Origin: Nothopassalora personata
Lineage: Eukaryota > Ascomycota > Dothideomycetes > Mycosphaerellales > Mycosphaerellaceae
DNA: 64,000 nucleotides
NCBI GenBank assembly: GCA_033816765.1
Contig: CM066294.1
Span: 620,001-684,000 of the forward strand
Reading direction: 5' to 3'
The notes under the pieces were generated by a model. That model saw only the letters and a program-made list of their open reading frames with translations. It did not search any database and had not been told where the DNA came from. Made by a program: the position numbers and the translations under genes. Below are positions 46,763 to 55,743 of the stretch, piece after piece. Every line of letters starts with the position of its first letter. Positions within the stretch are counted from its first letter, which is position 1.

Positions 46763-48720
46763 ATGGCACCTCCAAACGAAGAGTGTATTCAGAATGCTGT
46801 TCGCGATTACCTGTTAGGTCGTTTTCTAAGCGTGCGACGCGCTGCAGCCGCCTACGGAGTTAAATATTCTACCGTTAACCGCAGACTCCATAGTACGGCT
46901 CCAAAGACTAGTACACCGCCAACGAACAGAGCCTTGACTCCGGTTGAAGAGGAGGTAGTTTATTAGAAGATTCTAGACCTAGATTTACGTAGTTACTCGC
47001 TAACATAGGCTGTAATTAGAAGCTAGGCGTCCTTAATAACCAAGGCACGGAATGGACAAGAAGTTGGCTAAAGATAGGCTTATAACTTTATCAATTGTTA
47101 TCTAGGCTTGGAAACAAGGCTATTACGGAGGTTATTAAGCCAAAGGGCAAAGAATGAGGACCTAGAGGTTATCTTAGAGTGGTTTAGGCTCGTTCATAAC
47201 ATAATAGCCTTCTATAGAATTACATAACACGACATTTACAACTTTAACGAGAGTGGATTCAGGCTTAGACATAGTGAGAATACTAGGGTTGTAACTGCTA
47301 TAGAGCGTAGGCAACGACCTAAGGCCTTGGTTTCTAATTCAACGTAGTGGCATACTGTTATTGCCTATGTTAATATAGAAGGCTAGTTAGTGCCTCTATA
47401 TGTTATCTTCTCTAGCAAGGAAATGAACAGAGCCTGGTTTAAACACCTACTAACAAACTAGAGGCTTAGAGTTAGTCCTAAAGGCTAGACTTTCTATGAC
47501 TATAGAATAGCATAGATTTAGCACTTTAATAACTATACTAAGCACAGAACTGTTAGTTAGAAGAGGCTCTTAATTCTAGATAGCTATAACAGCTATATAA
47601 CACTAGAGTTTAAGTCATTCTATAAGGAACAAGGCATTATTACCCTCTATATGCCTACATACTCTTCTTATTTATTACAGCCTTTAGATGTTGGCTGTTT
47701 TAGTCTATTAAAGAAGGCATATTTAGCTAGAATCTAAAGGCTTAGTATAGTTAGATATTACTTCTTAATTAAGGAAGACTTCTTACTATAACTTAGGCCT
47801 GCCTATAAGGCTGCATTTACTTCTTAGAACATTAAGGCAGCCTTTAGAGGCTTAGGTTTATTGCTATTAGATCTAGAGGCTATGTTGTCTAAGCTAACAC
47901 TACGTTACAAAACACTAACTCCACTACTACCTTGTTTATTAGACACGTAGAATACCCCTTAGAATCTAAGGTAGGTTAAGAGGCAAATAAGCAAGATTAA
48001 GGCTAGGGTTGTGAATTATTAGAATAGCTTACTAACTTCAATCCTTAAGGCAGTAGACAGGTTATTAAGAGGGTTTAAAAGGTCATAGGCTACTATAACA
48101 TTACTCTAGGCTAAACATAACAATATAAAGACTATAATTGAAGAATTACAGTCTTATAGGGCACTAAGGAAGAAAATCAAGCTTACTCTTAGACTTGACA
48201 CTAATGAATTAGCTACTAGATGTTAGGAACCGCTGTACGTTATCCCAACTGGGCTTGGATCTTTGCAGTGATGTCTCTGACTCGTTGAGAAGGTAGTGGT
48301 CCCAAACAGTATATGGTGTATACTTAAAATGAGTTGAGCACGAAGCTCCTATCTACTTGTAAAAGAGCGTCGTCTATATAGTGCCTCCGCACGAGTGCGA
48401 TCGGCCACCATGAGTCGCGCTATCACGAGCCCGATCCCTCTGGGTTATCGCTCTCGTCGTAGCCACGTGATGTGTGCGATCCGCTTGTTAGACCCGAATC
48501 GCTCCTGCTCTTCGGTGATTGGTCTAAACCATAACACTAGAGACATGGCTTAGTTATAGGCTTAAATAGTAATAGAGTTAGTTAGTTAGATTAAGAAACA
48601 GCTAAGAGCTAAACTAACCTGCAGCAAGTGTAGTATATAAGAACACAACTCAAGAGGTTGTCTATTAGATAGAGTAACTTCTAAGCATTTAATTGATCTA
48701 TCTTTAAGGTAGTTCTAACA
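46763..48720 (+). pseudogene. pogo/Fot1 transposase, inactivated
   Basis: The first 67 codons are open (MAPPNEECIQNAVRDYLLGR, VRRAAAAYGVKYSTVNRRLH: a psq-type HTH). After 46,966 the frame is recognisable but broken by many TAG and a few TAA codons where Gln or Trp is expected. The DDE core is legible: YNFNESGFRL, then LILDSYNSYI, EFKSFYKEQGIITLYMPTYS, SYLLQPLDVGCFSLLKKAYL. The coding region is interrupted at 48,220 by a solo LTR and at 48,726 by the retrotransposon. Catalytic aspartates are partly retained (LDSYNSY, first D to E or N uncertain). It cannot make an active enzyme. Confidence 0.85.
48221..48536. mobile_element. solo LTR, 316 bp
   Basis: Begins TGTTAGGAACC and ends CCATAACA, flanked by a perfect 5-bp duplication CTAGA (48,216-48,220 and 48,537-48,541). 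It has a TATA-like GTCTATATAG near 48,371-48,380. Rich in CAG/CTG and free of the mutation seen in its surroundings, so it inserted later. Confidence 0.85.
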
Positions 48721-48726
48721 CCTATA

Positions 48727-49104
48727 TGTTACGGATCAATATGACGAGGACACTGCCCAGCCAATGGACGCCCTACAGCTCACAGGAAGCAAGGACCAAT
48801 AAGATATGGCGCGACGCTGCAAGAGCGCGACGGCTGTCGAGCCTGCGCAATGTCGAGCCAGCGCGACACAGCGCGCCTGCCAAGAGCTTCGAGCCAGAAG
48901 CATTCTCCTATGTATTTAGGAACGCTGAGAAACCCTTATGGCTTCGAGGCGTTCAACTCATGTTACTATCTCACTGATTGGAATACACCTCTTACTCCAA
49001 TTATTGCACTTCGCTCTCAGCTCGCCTCAGCCTCTCCAAAGAATACCGCCACGTGACTTGACTTCTCTCCCCCCTTGAGATTAGCCCTGGAACGAGACAT
49101 AACA
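48727..49104 (+). repeat. 5' LTR
   Basis: 378 bp, TG...CA. A TATA-like TATTTAGG at about 48,913-48,920 lies roughly 30 bp before 48,948, the transcript start implied by the self-priming model. Confidence 0.93.
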
Positions 49105-49106
49105 CT

Positions 49107-49115
49107 TTGAACGCC
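49107..49115 (+). promoter_or_regulatory. candidate self-primer binding site
   Basis: TTGAACGCC, two bases downstream of the 5' LTR, is the exact complement of GGCGTTCAA at 48,948-48,956 in the LTR. In Tf1/sushi chromoviruses the first bases of the transcript fold back and prime at such a site instead of a tRNA. Only nine bases match, so this is a proposal. Confidence 0.5.
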
Positions 49116-49121
49116 CTCAGG

Positions 49122-51269
49122 ATGAGTGCTACTCAGGCAGCTGGTAGGGGAACACCCGCCCCCAGCGAAGCAGGAAGCATCCGCCGTGCGCCACCGCAAC
49201 AAACCACCATGAAGGACGATGAGTCTGATGACGACGACGAACCCGTTCCTAGGAAGAAGGACGTTAAGGCTGCCAAGCCGGACCTCTTCTATGGAGACAG
49301 GGCCAAGTTCGATGATTGGGTCAATCAAATGGATATGTACCTCATGTTCAACCCAGTCGACTCCGACAAGAGAACTATTTTCGCCATCACGTTCCTTCGT
49401 GGAAGCGCGCAGAACTGGATCAAGCCGTACCTCAAGGAATACCTTGACGGTACGGGACAACGAGACCCCACCGGAATGTTCAGGAACTACACCCTCTTTA
49501 AGGACAAGATGAAGTCTATCTTTGGGACTTCCAACGAGGTTCAACAGGCCATACGAATAATCCAACACCTGAAGCAGAAGACGTCTACTTCGGAGTACGC
49601 GGCCAAGTTTGAAGAATACGGACAGATTACCGGATGGGACCAGACGGCGTTGATGACAATGTTCAGACGTGGACTCAAGGACTCCGTCAAGGACGAGCTC
49701 ATGAGACACGGAGGACAGGTCGACACCCTCGAGCGACTGATGCGAGCATCGATTGAGATCGACGATCAGTTGTGGGAACGTTACCAGGAAAAGAAATACG
49801 ACTCCAAAGTGGGAAGCATGGCAGGATACGTTCCGGATCGCAAGCCTTCTACGGGCTACGTTGCGAAGGGGAACTTTCCGCGACACAACCAGCCCTACTA
49901 CGGACCACAACCAATGGAGCTGGACGTTACCCAACGAGGAGAAAGGATCGACAGAGGCAAGGGCCGAGGAAAGCCCTTCAAGGGAAAAGGAAAACCGACA
50001 TGCTACGCGTGTGGCAAGGAAGGCCACATGGCGCGGGATTGCCGCGGTAAAAATATGGTGCGCCGCGAGCAGTTCAACATGATGCAACCACGAACTAGTA
50101 AACCTGGGAGCAGCGTTGGGACTCTGGGAGACACCGACTATACTCAGGGAGTGGAAGGAAGAGTTAACGAAGGACCTTCCTTGGACCCCTCGATGGGACG
50201 AGGAGGATACCATGGTCAAGAGGACCAGCCACAACAGTTCACAGAAACATGCGAACTCGAACAACTTCTCCAGGAAAGGAACGACCTCGATAATGCATTC
50301 GACCAGATTGACACCTGGATGTATCTTCACGAGGACCGGATAGATCTCACAGCTATACAACAACACGACGACCTCCATAAGCGATGGTGGGAAATAACCA
50401 GCGAGATCGAACGACAGGAGAAACGAGAATTCGGCATGATAGCGCGGGGAAACGAGGCTGCTACGGGCCCTCAAAATGGTCACGGAACCCTTCATTGGAG
50501 CTTCTGTTACCAAGACTCGTGCTCGATCCACTACTCCGCGAAGGAAGGAGCAGGGTATTGGCCACAACAGCCAAGGGGAACCCTGGGAGCTCAGCACAGG
50601 CAAGATGCCAGGCTCCGAGAAGTGGACATTGATGAGTCTTGCTTCGATGATGAAGACAAAGAAAACCAGGAACCAACATGGGATGGACGATGGTCCCCCG
50701 TACAACAAGAAGAAACCCTGGATACCATCGAAGAAGATCATACCCCGGAAGAGTCGAGCGAGGACTCATCCGAAGGAGAAGAGAGCGAAACTGACGACGA
50801 CAATGAAGTCTTGACGTTCACGATAGACGCACCCAAGAAGTTCTACGACATTATTGTCTATCTGACGCGCAAGCACGAAGAATTCCTACCCAAGGTCTCG
50901 GGCAAGAGATACTTGCATCCAGTCGAATTTGACAAGACACTCGACACTATGCGAGCAATGGTTTGGACATACCCAACCATCGAGACTACAGAAGATCTGA
51001 CAACAGCAATTACCGAGCGACCACCAATAGGAAGCAAGATGATAGGTACCGGGTACCTTACACCGTCAGGGATATTTGTATCCAACGAATTACGCCAAGC
51101 AGTACAGCACGTACGTGCTCTCTACTCAGAATCGCAGAAGATCCAGGAACGCAACAAACTACAGGTGTGGACACAGAGCAACGGGCTACAGGTTCTAGCC
51201 GAAGCATCTAGGCACGAAGCACAGCGAACCACATACCATCCGGGAAAAGGATCAGCTCCCCAGGAATGA
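49122..51269 (+). CDS. gag: gag polyprotein of chromovirus
   Basis: 715 residues from the first ATG, only 17 nt past the 5' LTR. Residues about 55-220 form the capsid-like region (FYGDRAKFDDWVNQMDMYLM, AITFLRGSAQNWIKPYL, TSEYAAKFEEYGQITGW). A single CCHC zinc knuckle, CYACGKEGHMARDC, lies at about residues 293-306. The part after the knuckle is unusually long (about 400 residues), with an acidic stretch (DSSEGEESETDDDNE) and a folded-looking segment (KFYDIIVYLTRKHEEFLPKV). The stop overlaps the pol start as ATGA. Confidence 0.93.
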   Translation: MSATQAAGRGTPAPSEAGSIRRAPPQQTTMKDDESDDDDEPVPRKKDVKAAKPDLFYGDRAKFDDWVNQMDMYLMFNPVDSDKRTIFAITFLRGSAQNWIKPYLKEYLDGTGQRDPTGMFRNYTLFKDKMKSIFGTSNEVQQAIRIIQHLKQKTSTSEYAAKFEEYGQITGWDQTALMTMFRRGLKDSVKDELMRHGGQVDTLERLMRASIEIDDQLWERYQEKKYDSKVGSMAGYVPDRKPSTGYVAKGNFPRHNQPYYGPQPMELDVTQRGERIDRGKGRGKPFKGKGKPTCYACGKEGHMARDCRGKNMVRREQFNMMQPRTSKPGSSVGTLGDTDYTQGVEGRVNEGPSLDPSMGRGGYHGQEDQPQQFTETCELEQLLQERNDLDNAFDQIDTWMYLHEDRIDLTAIQQHDDLHKRWWEITSEIERQEKREFGMIARGNEAATGPQNGHGTLHWSFCYQDSCSIHYSAKEGAGYWPQQPRGTLGAQHRQDARLREVDIDESCFDDEDKENQEPTWDGRWSPVQQEETLDTIEEDHTPEESSEDSSEGEESETDDDNEVLTFTIDAPKKFYDIIVYLTRKHEEFLPKVSGKRYLHPVEFDKTLDTMRAMVWTYPTIETTEDLTTAITERPPIGSKMIGTGYLTPSGIFVSNELRQAVQHVRALYSESQKIQERNKLQVWTQSNGLQVLAEASRHEAQRTTYHPGKGSAPQE

Positions 51270-54200
51270 GCGGCCAAAGGGAGTTATGCAACACAGAAGC
51301 TCGAGCATCGACATCACTAACAGTTTTCCAAACCAAAGCAATCGTCAACGGACACAGAACTAGTGTCATGATCGACTCCGGAGCAGCGGGGAATTTTGTC
51401 TCCAAGTCTTTCGCAAGAAGAAACGGGTTAGCTACCCTGAAGAAGAAATGGGGTTACGAGTTGATCGCGGTAGACGGATCATCGTTACCTAACGTGGAAT
51501 GGGAGACGACACCATTGCCACTGGCTATCCAACAGCACCACGAGAATATTACCTTGGATGTCACTGATATGGCCAGTCATGACATAGTATTAGGTATGCC
51601 TTGGTTGAGACAGCACAACCCAGCAATCGACTGGAGGAGAGGAGTACTCACATTTAGGGAATGCAATTGCGTTATTGGCATTCAGCCTACGCATCGACAG
51701 CGGACGATGGTAGATGAGGCAAGGAAACAGCTCAACGCATTCGAGCTTGCGCCGAACAGAAGGACAGAAGAACCACCTTCGACCGGGACAGATACTGGCG
51801 TGGGGCCGCCGGATCACGAAGTCACTGGAACGGATGGACGTAACGCACCATCGAAGGATACTGGCATATCGGAACCAGCTATCCCCAAGGAGTACCTCAA
51901 GTGGAAGAGGCTCTTTGAAGAGGAAAAGGGCAAAGACGCCTTACCTAAACATCAACCATGGGACCACAAGATAAACATTCAGCCAGGGAAAGAGCCTCCA
52001 TGGGGACCCCTATATCAAATGTCCGAGAAAGAGCTAGAAACCCTACGAGAATGGCTGAAGGAGAAACTCGCCAAAGGATGGATACGACGGTCCACCTCAA
52101 GCGCGGGAACTCCATGTATGTTTGTTCCAAAGCAGAACGGGAAACTACGACTCGTCCAAGACTACCGAAAGTTGAACGAGATCACCATCAAGAACCGATA
52201 CCCACTACCGAATATCGAAGAAGCACAGGACAGACTTACTGGATCAGACTGGTACACGAAGATCGATCTACGAGACGCCTTCTACGCTATACGCATGGCA
52301 GAAGGAGAGGAATGGAAAACCGCATTTAGAACACGATACGGACTCTACGAATTCTTGGTTATGCCTATGGGGTTAACCAACGCACCTGCATCCTGTCAAG
52401 ATCTAGTCAATGAGACACTGAGAGACCTTCTCGACGTGTGCGTTATTGCCTACATGGACGACATCCTCGTCTATACTAGAGGATCGCTACAGGAACACAT
52501 TACACGGGTCCAGGACGTCTTCGAGCGCCTTACCCGCGCAGGATTCAAGACGGCACCAGAGAAATGCGAATTCCACAAGAAACGAGTCAAATTCCTTGGA
52601 TTTATTATAAGCACAACAGGAATCCAGATCGACCCAGCAAAGACACAGTCTATCCAAGAATGGCCGACACCAGCTAATGTCAAGGACGTACAATCCTTCC
52701 TAGGACTCGCGAACTACAACAGGAAGTTCATCAAGGATTACTCTAAGACAGCTGCGGCTATGACAGCGCTCACACGAAAGGATACCAAATGGAAATGGGG
52801 CAGCAAAGAACAACAAGCGTTCCAACTACTGAAGGAACAATGCACCCGAGCACCTACACTACGATTATTCGACGGCACAAAAGAAGTCCAGATTGAGACT
52901 GACGCATCGGACATGGCTATAGGAGCATGCCTCACGCAGGAGCATGATGGGAAACGACACCCAGTGGCCTATTACTCAAGGAAAATGACACCCGCGGAAC
53001 GAAACTACGACATCCATGATAAAGAACTTCTCGCTATTGTCGCTGCAATGCAGCACTGGAGGGTATACGCGGAAGGAGCACCTAAGCTGACGATTCTTTC
53101 TGATCACAAGAATCTCACTTACTTCACTACGACGAAAGTGCTGACACGAAGACAGTCCCGCTGGTCGGAACTGCTTGGTCAGTACAAGTTCGAAATCCGC
53201 TATACACCCGGAAAGGACAACGGCAGGGCCGACGCACTGAGCCGAAGAAGCGACTACATGGAAGGAAAAGAACCAGTGCAGCAACAAATATTGAAGACTA
53301 ACCACGACGGAAGTCTTAGCGCCAACACAAAGGAGTTTAACAGCATAGTGCGCGTTCTTCAGGACACAGAAGAACAGTTCCCACTAGCACAAGGAAAATA
53401 CCAAGTACCGAAGGAACGAGAACAAGAATGCATACAGCAACATCACGACAACCCCGTATACGGACATCCTGGAACCACGAAGACTCTCGAGATCATACGA
53501 CGCAGCTTCTCTTTCCCACAGATGAGACAAAAGGTGCTTCAGTACATCAAGGAATGCACACACTGCCAACGAAACAAGGCTGCAAGACACGAGAAGTACG
53601 GAGAAATACAGTTCAGGACACCACCGACACAACCATGGGAAGAAGTTACGATGGACTTCATTACAAAGCTCCCTATCTCTACGGACAAAGCAAACGGGAC
53701 AAGGTGCGACATGATACTTGTTATGGTCGATCGACTAACCAAATATGCACACTTCATACCTGCTAGCGAGACATACACAGCAGAACAACTCGGATACCTC
53801 GTTCTCGATAGACTAGTACGGTACCACGGATTCCCCAAAGTCTTCATTACAGACAGAGACAAGCTATTTACATCAAACTACTGGAAGACCCTTGTAGCAG
53901 AAATTGGTATACGACACAAGCTGTCCACGGCGTACCATCCACAGACGGACGGTCAGACGGAAAGAACAAATCAGACATTGGAACAGTACCTGCGACACTA
54001 CGTCAACTACGCACAAGACAACTGGGTATCACTCCTACCTATGGCACAACTTGCACTAAACAATCACGAATCAGAAACTACAAAAGAGACACCGTTCTTC
54101 GCCAACTACGGCAAGCATCCAAACCTGTTCGGAGAACGGCAAGGCCACCCGCAAGCGGAAAGAGCAATTACGGCTACAGAGAGCCTACGAAAAATACACG

Positions 54201-54673
54201 ACAAGCTCAATTCCAGAATTCAACAACAACAGACAATACTTACGAAAACACGAGCGAAACGACAAATGGCACCTCAGCTTAAGAAGGGGGATAAGGTCTA
54301 CCTCCTTACCGCAAAATTGAGAACAAGAAGGAAGACCAAAAAACTGGACCATGTGAAAGTCGGACCATTTCTCGTTGAGGAAGTACGAGGACCAACCAAC
54401 TACCGACTGCAATTGCCAAAGGACGCAAAAATCCACCCAGTATTCCACATTTCCAAGCTAGAACCAGCAGACCCCAAAACACCATGCCAACAGACATTCC
54501 ATTTCCAGACGGAAGAAGAAGACGAATTCGAAGTCGAAAAGATCCTGCAAAAGCGAGGTCAGCACTACCTCGTCAAATGGAAAGGATACGACGACTCAGA
54601 AAATACCTGGGAACCAGAAAAGAACCTTCAGAACTGTCAGCAAAGGATCAAACAATTTCGGGAACGAGAGTGA
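51266..54673 (+). CDS. pol: pol polyprotein with chromodomain
   Basis: 1,135 residues. Aspartic protease VMIDSGAAGNFVS (about residue 35). Reverse transcriptase with KIDLRDAFYAIRM and YMDDILVYT (about 395). RNase H with IETDASDMAIGACLTQ (about 543). Integrase with the HHCC finger (CTHCQRNKAA, about 765), VTMDFITKLPIS, VFITDRDKLFTSNYW and TAYHPQTDGQTERTNQ. The C-terminal chromodomain (EFEVEKILQKRGQHYLVKWK, then YDDSENTWEPEKNL; about 1,087-1,135) would steer integration to particular chromatin. The start ATG at 51,266 overlaps the gag TGA by one base pair step (ATGA), placing pol in the -1 frame. Confidence 0.95.
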   Translation: MSGQRELCNTEARASTSLTVFQTKAIVNGHRTSVMIDSGAAGNFVSKSFARRNGLATLKKKWGYELIAVDGSSLPNVEWETTPLPLAIQQHHENITLDVTDMASHDIVLGMPWLRQHNPAIDWRRGVLTFRECNCVIGIQPTHRQRTMVDEARKQLNAFELAPNRRTEEPPSTGTDTGVGPPDHEVTGTDGRNAPSKDTGISEPAIPKEYLKWKRLFEEEKGKDALPKHQPWDHKINIQPGKEPPWGPLYQMSEKELETLREWLKEKLAKGWIRRSTSSAGTPCMFVPKQNGKLRLVQDYRKLNEITIKNRYPLPNIEEAQDRLTGSDWYTKIDLRDAFYAIRMAEGEEWKTAFRTRYGLYEFLVMPMGLTNAPASCQDLVNETLRDLLDVCVIAYMDDILVYTRGSLQEHITRVQDVFERLTRAGFKTAPEKCEFHKKRVKFLGFIISTTGIQIDPAKTQSIQEWPTPANVKDVQSFLGLANYNRKFIKDYSKTAAAMTALTRKDTKWKWGSKEQQAFQLLKEQCTRAPTLRLFDGTKEVQIETDASDMAIGACLTQEHDGKRHPVAYYSRKMTPAERNYDIHDKELLAIVAAMQHWRVYAEGAPKLTILSDHKNLTYFTTTKVLTRRQSRWSELLGQYKFEIRYTPGKDNGRADALSRRSDYMEGKEPVQQQILKTNHDGSLSANTKEFNSIVRVLQDTEEQFPLAQGKYQVPKEREQECIQQHHDNPVYGHPGTTKTLEIIRRSFSFPQMRQKVLQYIKECTHCQRNKAARHEKYGEIQFRTPPTQPWEEVTMDFITKLPISTDKANGTRCDMILVMVDRLTKYAHFIPASETYTAEQLGYLVLDRLVRYHGFPKVFITDRDKLFTSNYWKTLVAEIGIRHKLSTAYHPQTDGQTERTNQTLEQYLRHYVNYAQDNWVSLLPMAQLALNNHESETTKETPFFANYGKHPNLFGERQGHPQAERAITATESLRKIHDKLNSRIQQQQTILTKTRAKRQMAPQLKKGDKVYLLTAKLRTRRKTKKLDHVKVGPFLVEEVRGPTNYRLQLPKDAKIHPVFHISKLEPADPKTPCQQTFHFQTEEEDEFEVEKILQKRGQHYLVKWKGYDDSENTWEPEKNLQNCQQRIKQFRERE

Positions 54674-54679
54674 CCTACG

Positions 54680-55183
54680 CTATAATCGAACTTCAGAACT
54701 CCCGGAGAAGACAAATGGAGACGCCACACCAATAGCCTCCAAGTCTTGGGCGAATGATTCTAGATCCGGAGGAGGATCGATATTCGAGGAGGATACCTCC
54801 CGGGAGACGCACGCAATCTTCGCGTTCAGCAGTTTGTTGTTCGCATCCCGGACCTTCGAGTTGCGATCTATCCGCGCCTGGAGCTCCGACATGCGAGAAA
54901 ACAACCGAAGAGCTTCTCGCGTTGTCTCGTCCATCTCTTTCTTATCGGCCTCGATCCTAGCCGCGAGAGCGTCGTCCACCCGGTCTAGCTTCTCCCAGGA
55001 AGAAGTGACGCACTCCTTGCCGCGACGAGCACACTCTGCGCAAGGCATAAGGGAAAAATCCGCGATGTATACGCAGCAACGGCTACGAGAAGAGCAGAAA
55101 TCGCAAGGGACTGGAGCGTCGAGGGGATTGGCGAGTATTCGTCGATGGCGAGAATGACGGTCGGAGGACTTGCGAGAAGACAT
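54680..55183 (-). CDS. antisense ORF with zinc-cluster-like motif, inside the retrotransposon
   Basis: 167 residues from the first ATG (MSSRKSSDRHSRHRRILANP). The cysteine spacing CDFCSSRSRCC, then CAECARRGKEC, resembles a fungal Zn(II)2Cys6 cluster with an enlarged middle loop. A predicted coiled coil follows (DDALAARIEADKKEMDETTR, LFSRMSELQARIDRNSKVRD). It stops six bases from the pol stop, tail to tail, and lies between pol and the 3' LTR. Unlike most antisense ORFs it does not overlie another gene, so it looks like a genuine accessory gene of the element. A DNA-binding or regulatory role is only inferred. Confidence 0.65.
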   Translation of the reverse strand: MSSRKSSDRHSRHRRILANPLDAPVPCDFCSSRSRCCVYIADFSLMPCAECARRGKECVTSSWEKLDRVDDALAARIEADKKEMDETTREALRLFSRMSELQARIDRNSKVRDANNKLLNAKIACVSREVSSSNIDPPPDLESFAQDLEAIGVASPFVFSGSSEVRL

Positions 55184-55258
55184 CGTTACAGTATCCACGA
55201 GGGCGGGGACAACCCTGATTATATCATCTTACTAACACGTGACCGTGAGGACACGGCC

Positions 55259-55277
55259 AAAGGAAGGAGGGAGATGG
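55259..55277 (+). promoter_or_regulatory. polypurine tract
   Basis: AAAGGAAGGAGGGAGATGG directly abuts the 3' LTR; the expected primer for plus-strand DNA synthesis. Confidence 0.8.
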
Positions 55278-55655
55278 TGTTACGGATCAATATGACGAGG
55301 ACACTGCCCAGCCAATGGACGCCCTACAGCTCACAGGAAGCAAGGACCAATAAGATATGGCGCGACGCTGCAAGAGCGCGACGGCTGTCGAGCCTGCGCA
55401 ATGTCGAGCCAGCGCGACACAGCGCGCCTGCCAAGAGCTTCGAGCCAGAAGCATTCTCCTATGTATTTAGGAACGCTGAGAAACCCTTATGGCTTCGAGG
55501 CGTTCAACTCATGTTACTATCTCACTGATTGGAATACACCTCTTACTCCAATTATTGCACTTCGCTCTCAGCTCGCCTCAGCCTCTCCAAAGAATACCGC
55601 CACGTGACTTGACTTCTCTCCCCCCTTGAGATTAGCCCTGGAACGAGACATAACA
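55278..55655 (+). repeat. 3' LTR
   Basis: 378 bp, matching the 5' LTR with no difference seen by eye; followed by the CTATA duplication. Confidence 0.95.
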
Positions 55656-55743
55656 CTATAGCATAAGATATTAAGAATCAAAGTTATCCACCTCGTAAAG
55701 TTAATGCACATGCCTATCTAATTTACATGCTTATTAAACACGT

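Larger units (their letters stand above)
48727..55655 (+). mobile_element. intact Ty3/Gypsy chromovirus, 6.9 kb
   Basis: Two 378-bp LTRs (TGTTACGG...ACATAACA), identical as far as I can compare by eye, flanked by a 5-bp duplication CTATA (48,722-48,726 and 55,656-55,660). Order: 5' LTR, candidate self-primer site, gag, pol (protease, RT, RNase H, integrase, chromodomain), antisense zinc-cluster ORF, polypurine tract, 3' LTR. Both main ORFs are unbroken, so the copy is recent and may be active. No C-to-T decay is seen although the host element is heavily mutated. Confidence 0.95.
46661..55743 (+). mobile_element. pogo/Fot1-type DNA transposon, 1.83 kb before insertions
   Basis: Inverted repeats of 46 bp (ACGTGTTTGATAAGCATG at the left; complement ending at 55,743) flanked by a TA duplication (46,659-46,660 and 55,744-55,745). 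Subtracting the solo LTR with duplication (321 bp) and the retrotransposon with duplication (6,934 bp) from 9,083 bp leaves 1,828 bp, the normal size for this group. It sits inside the outer element's integrase ORF. Right-TIR differences from the left TIR are all C-to-T or G-to-A at CpA/TpG. Confidence 0.88.

Noticed and set aside
46763..48720. Recoded TAG (stop codon reassignment) in the transposase
   Set aside because: TAA also appears and all changes fit CpA-to-TpA transitions; neighbouring genes use TAG as a normal stop.
49017..50741. 574-codon minus-strand ORF across gag
   Set aside because: Antisense shadow of gag with Val/Leu/Ser/His-rich composition and no motif; gag is clearly coding.
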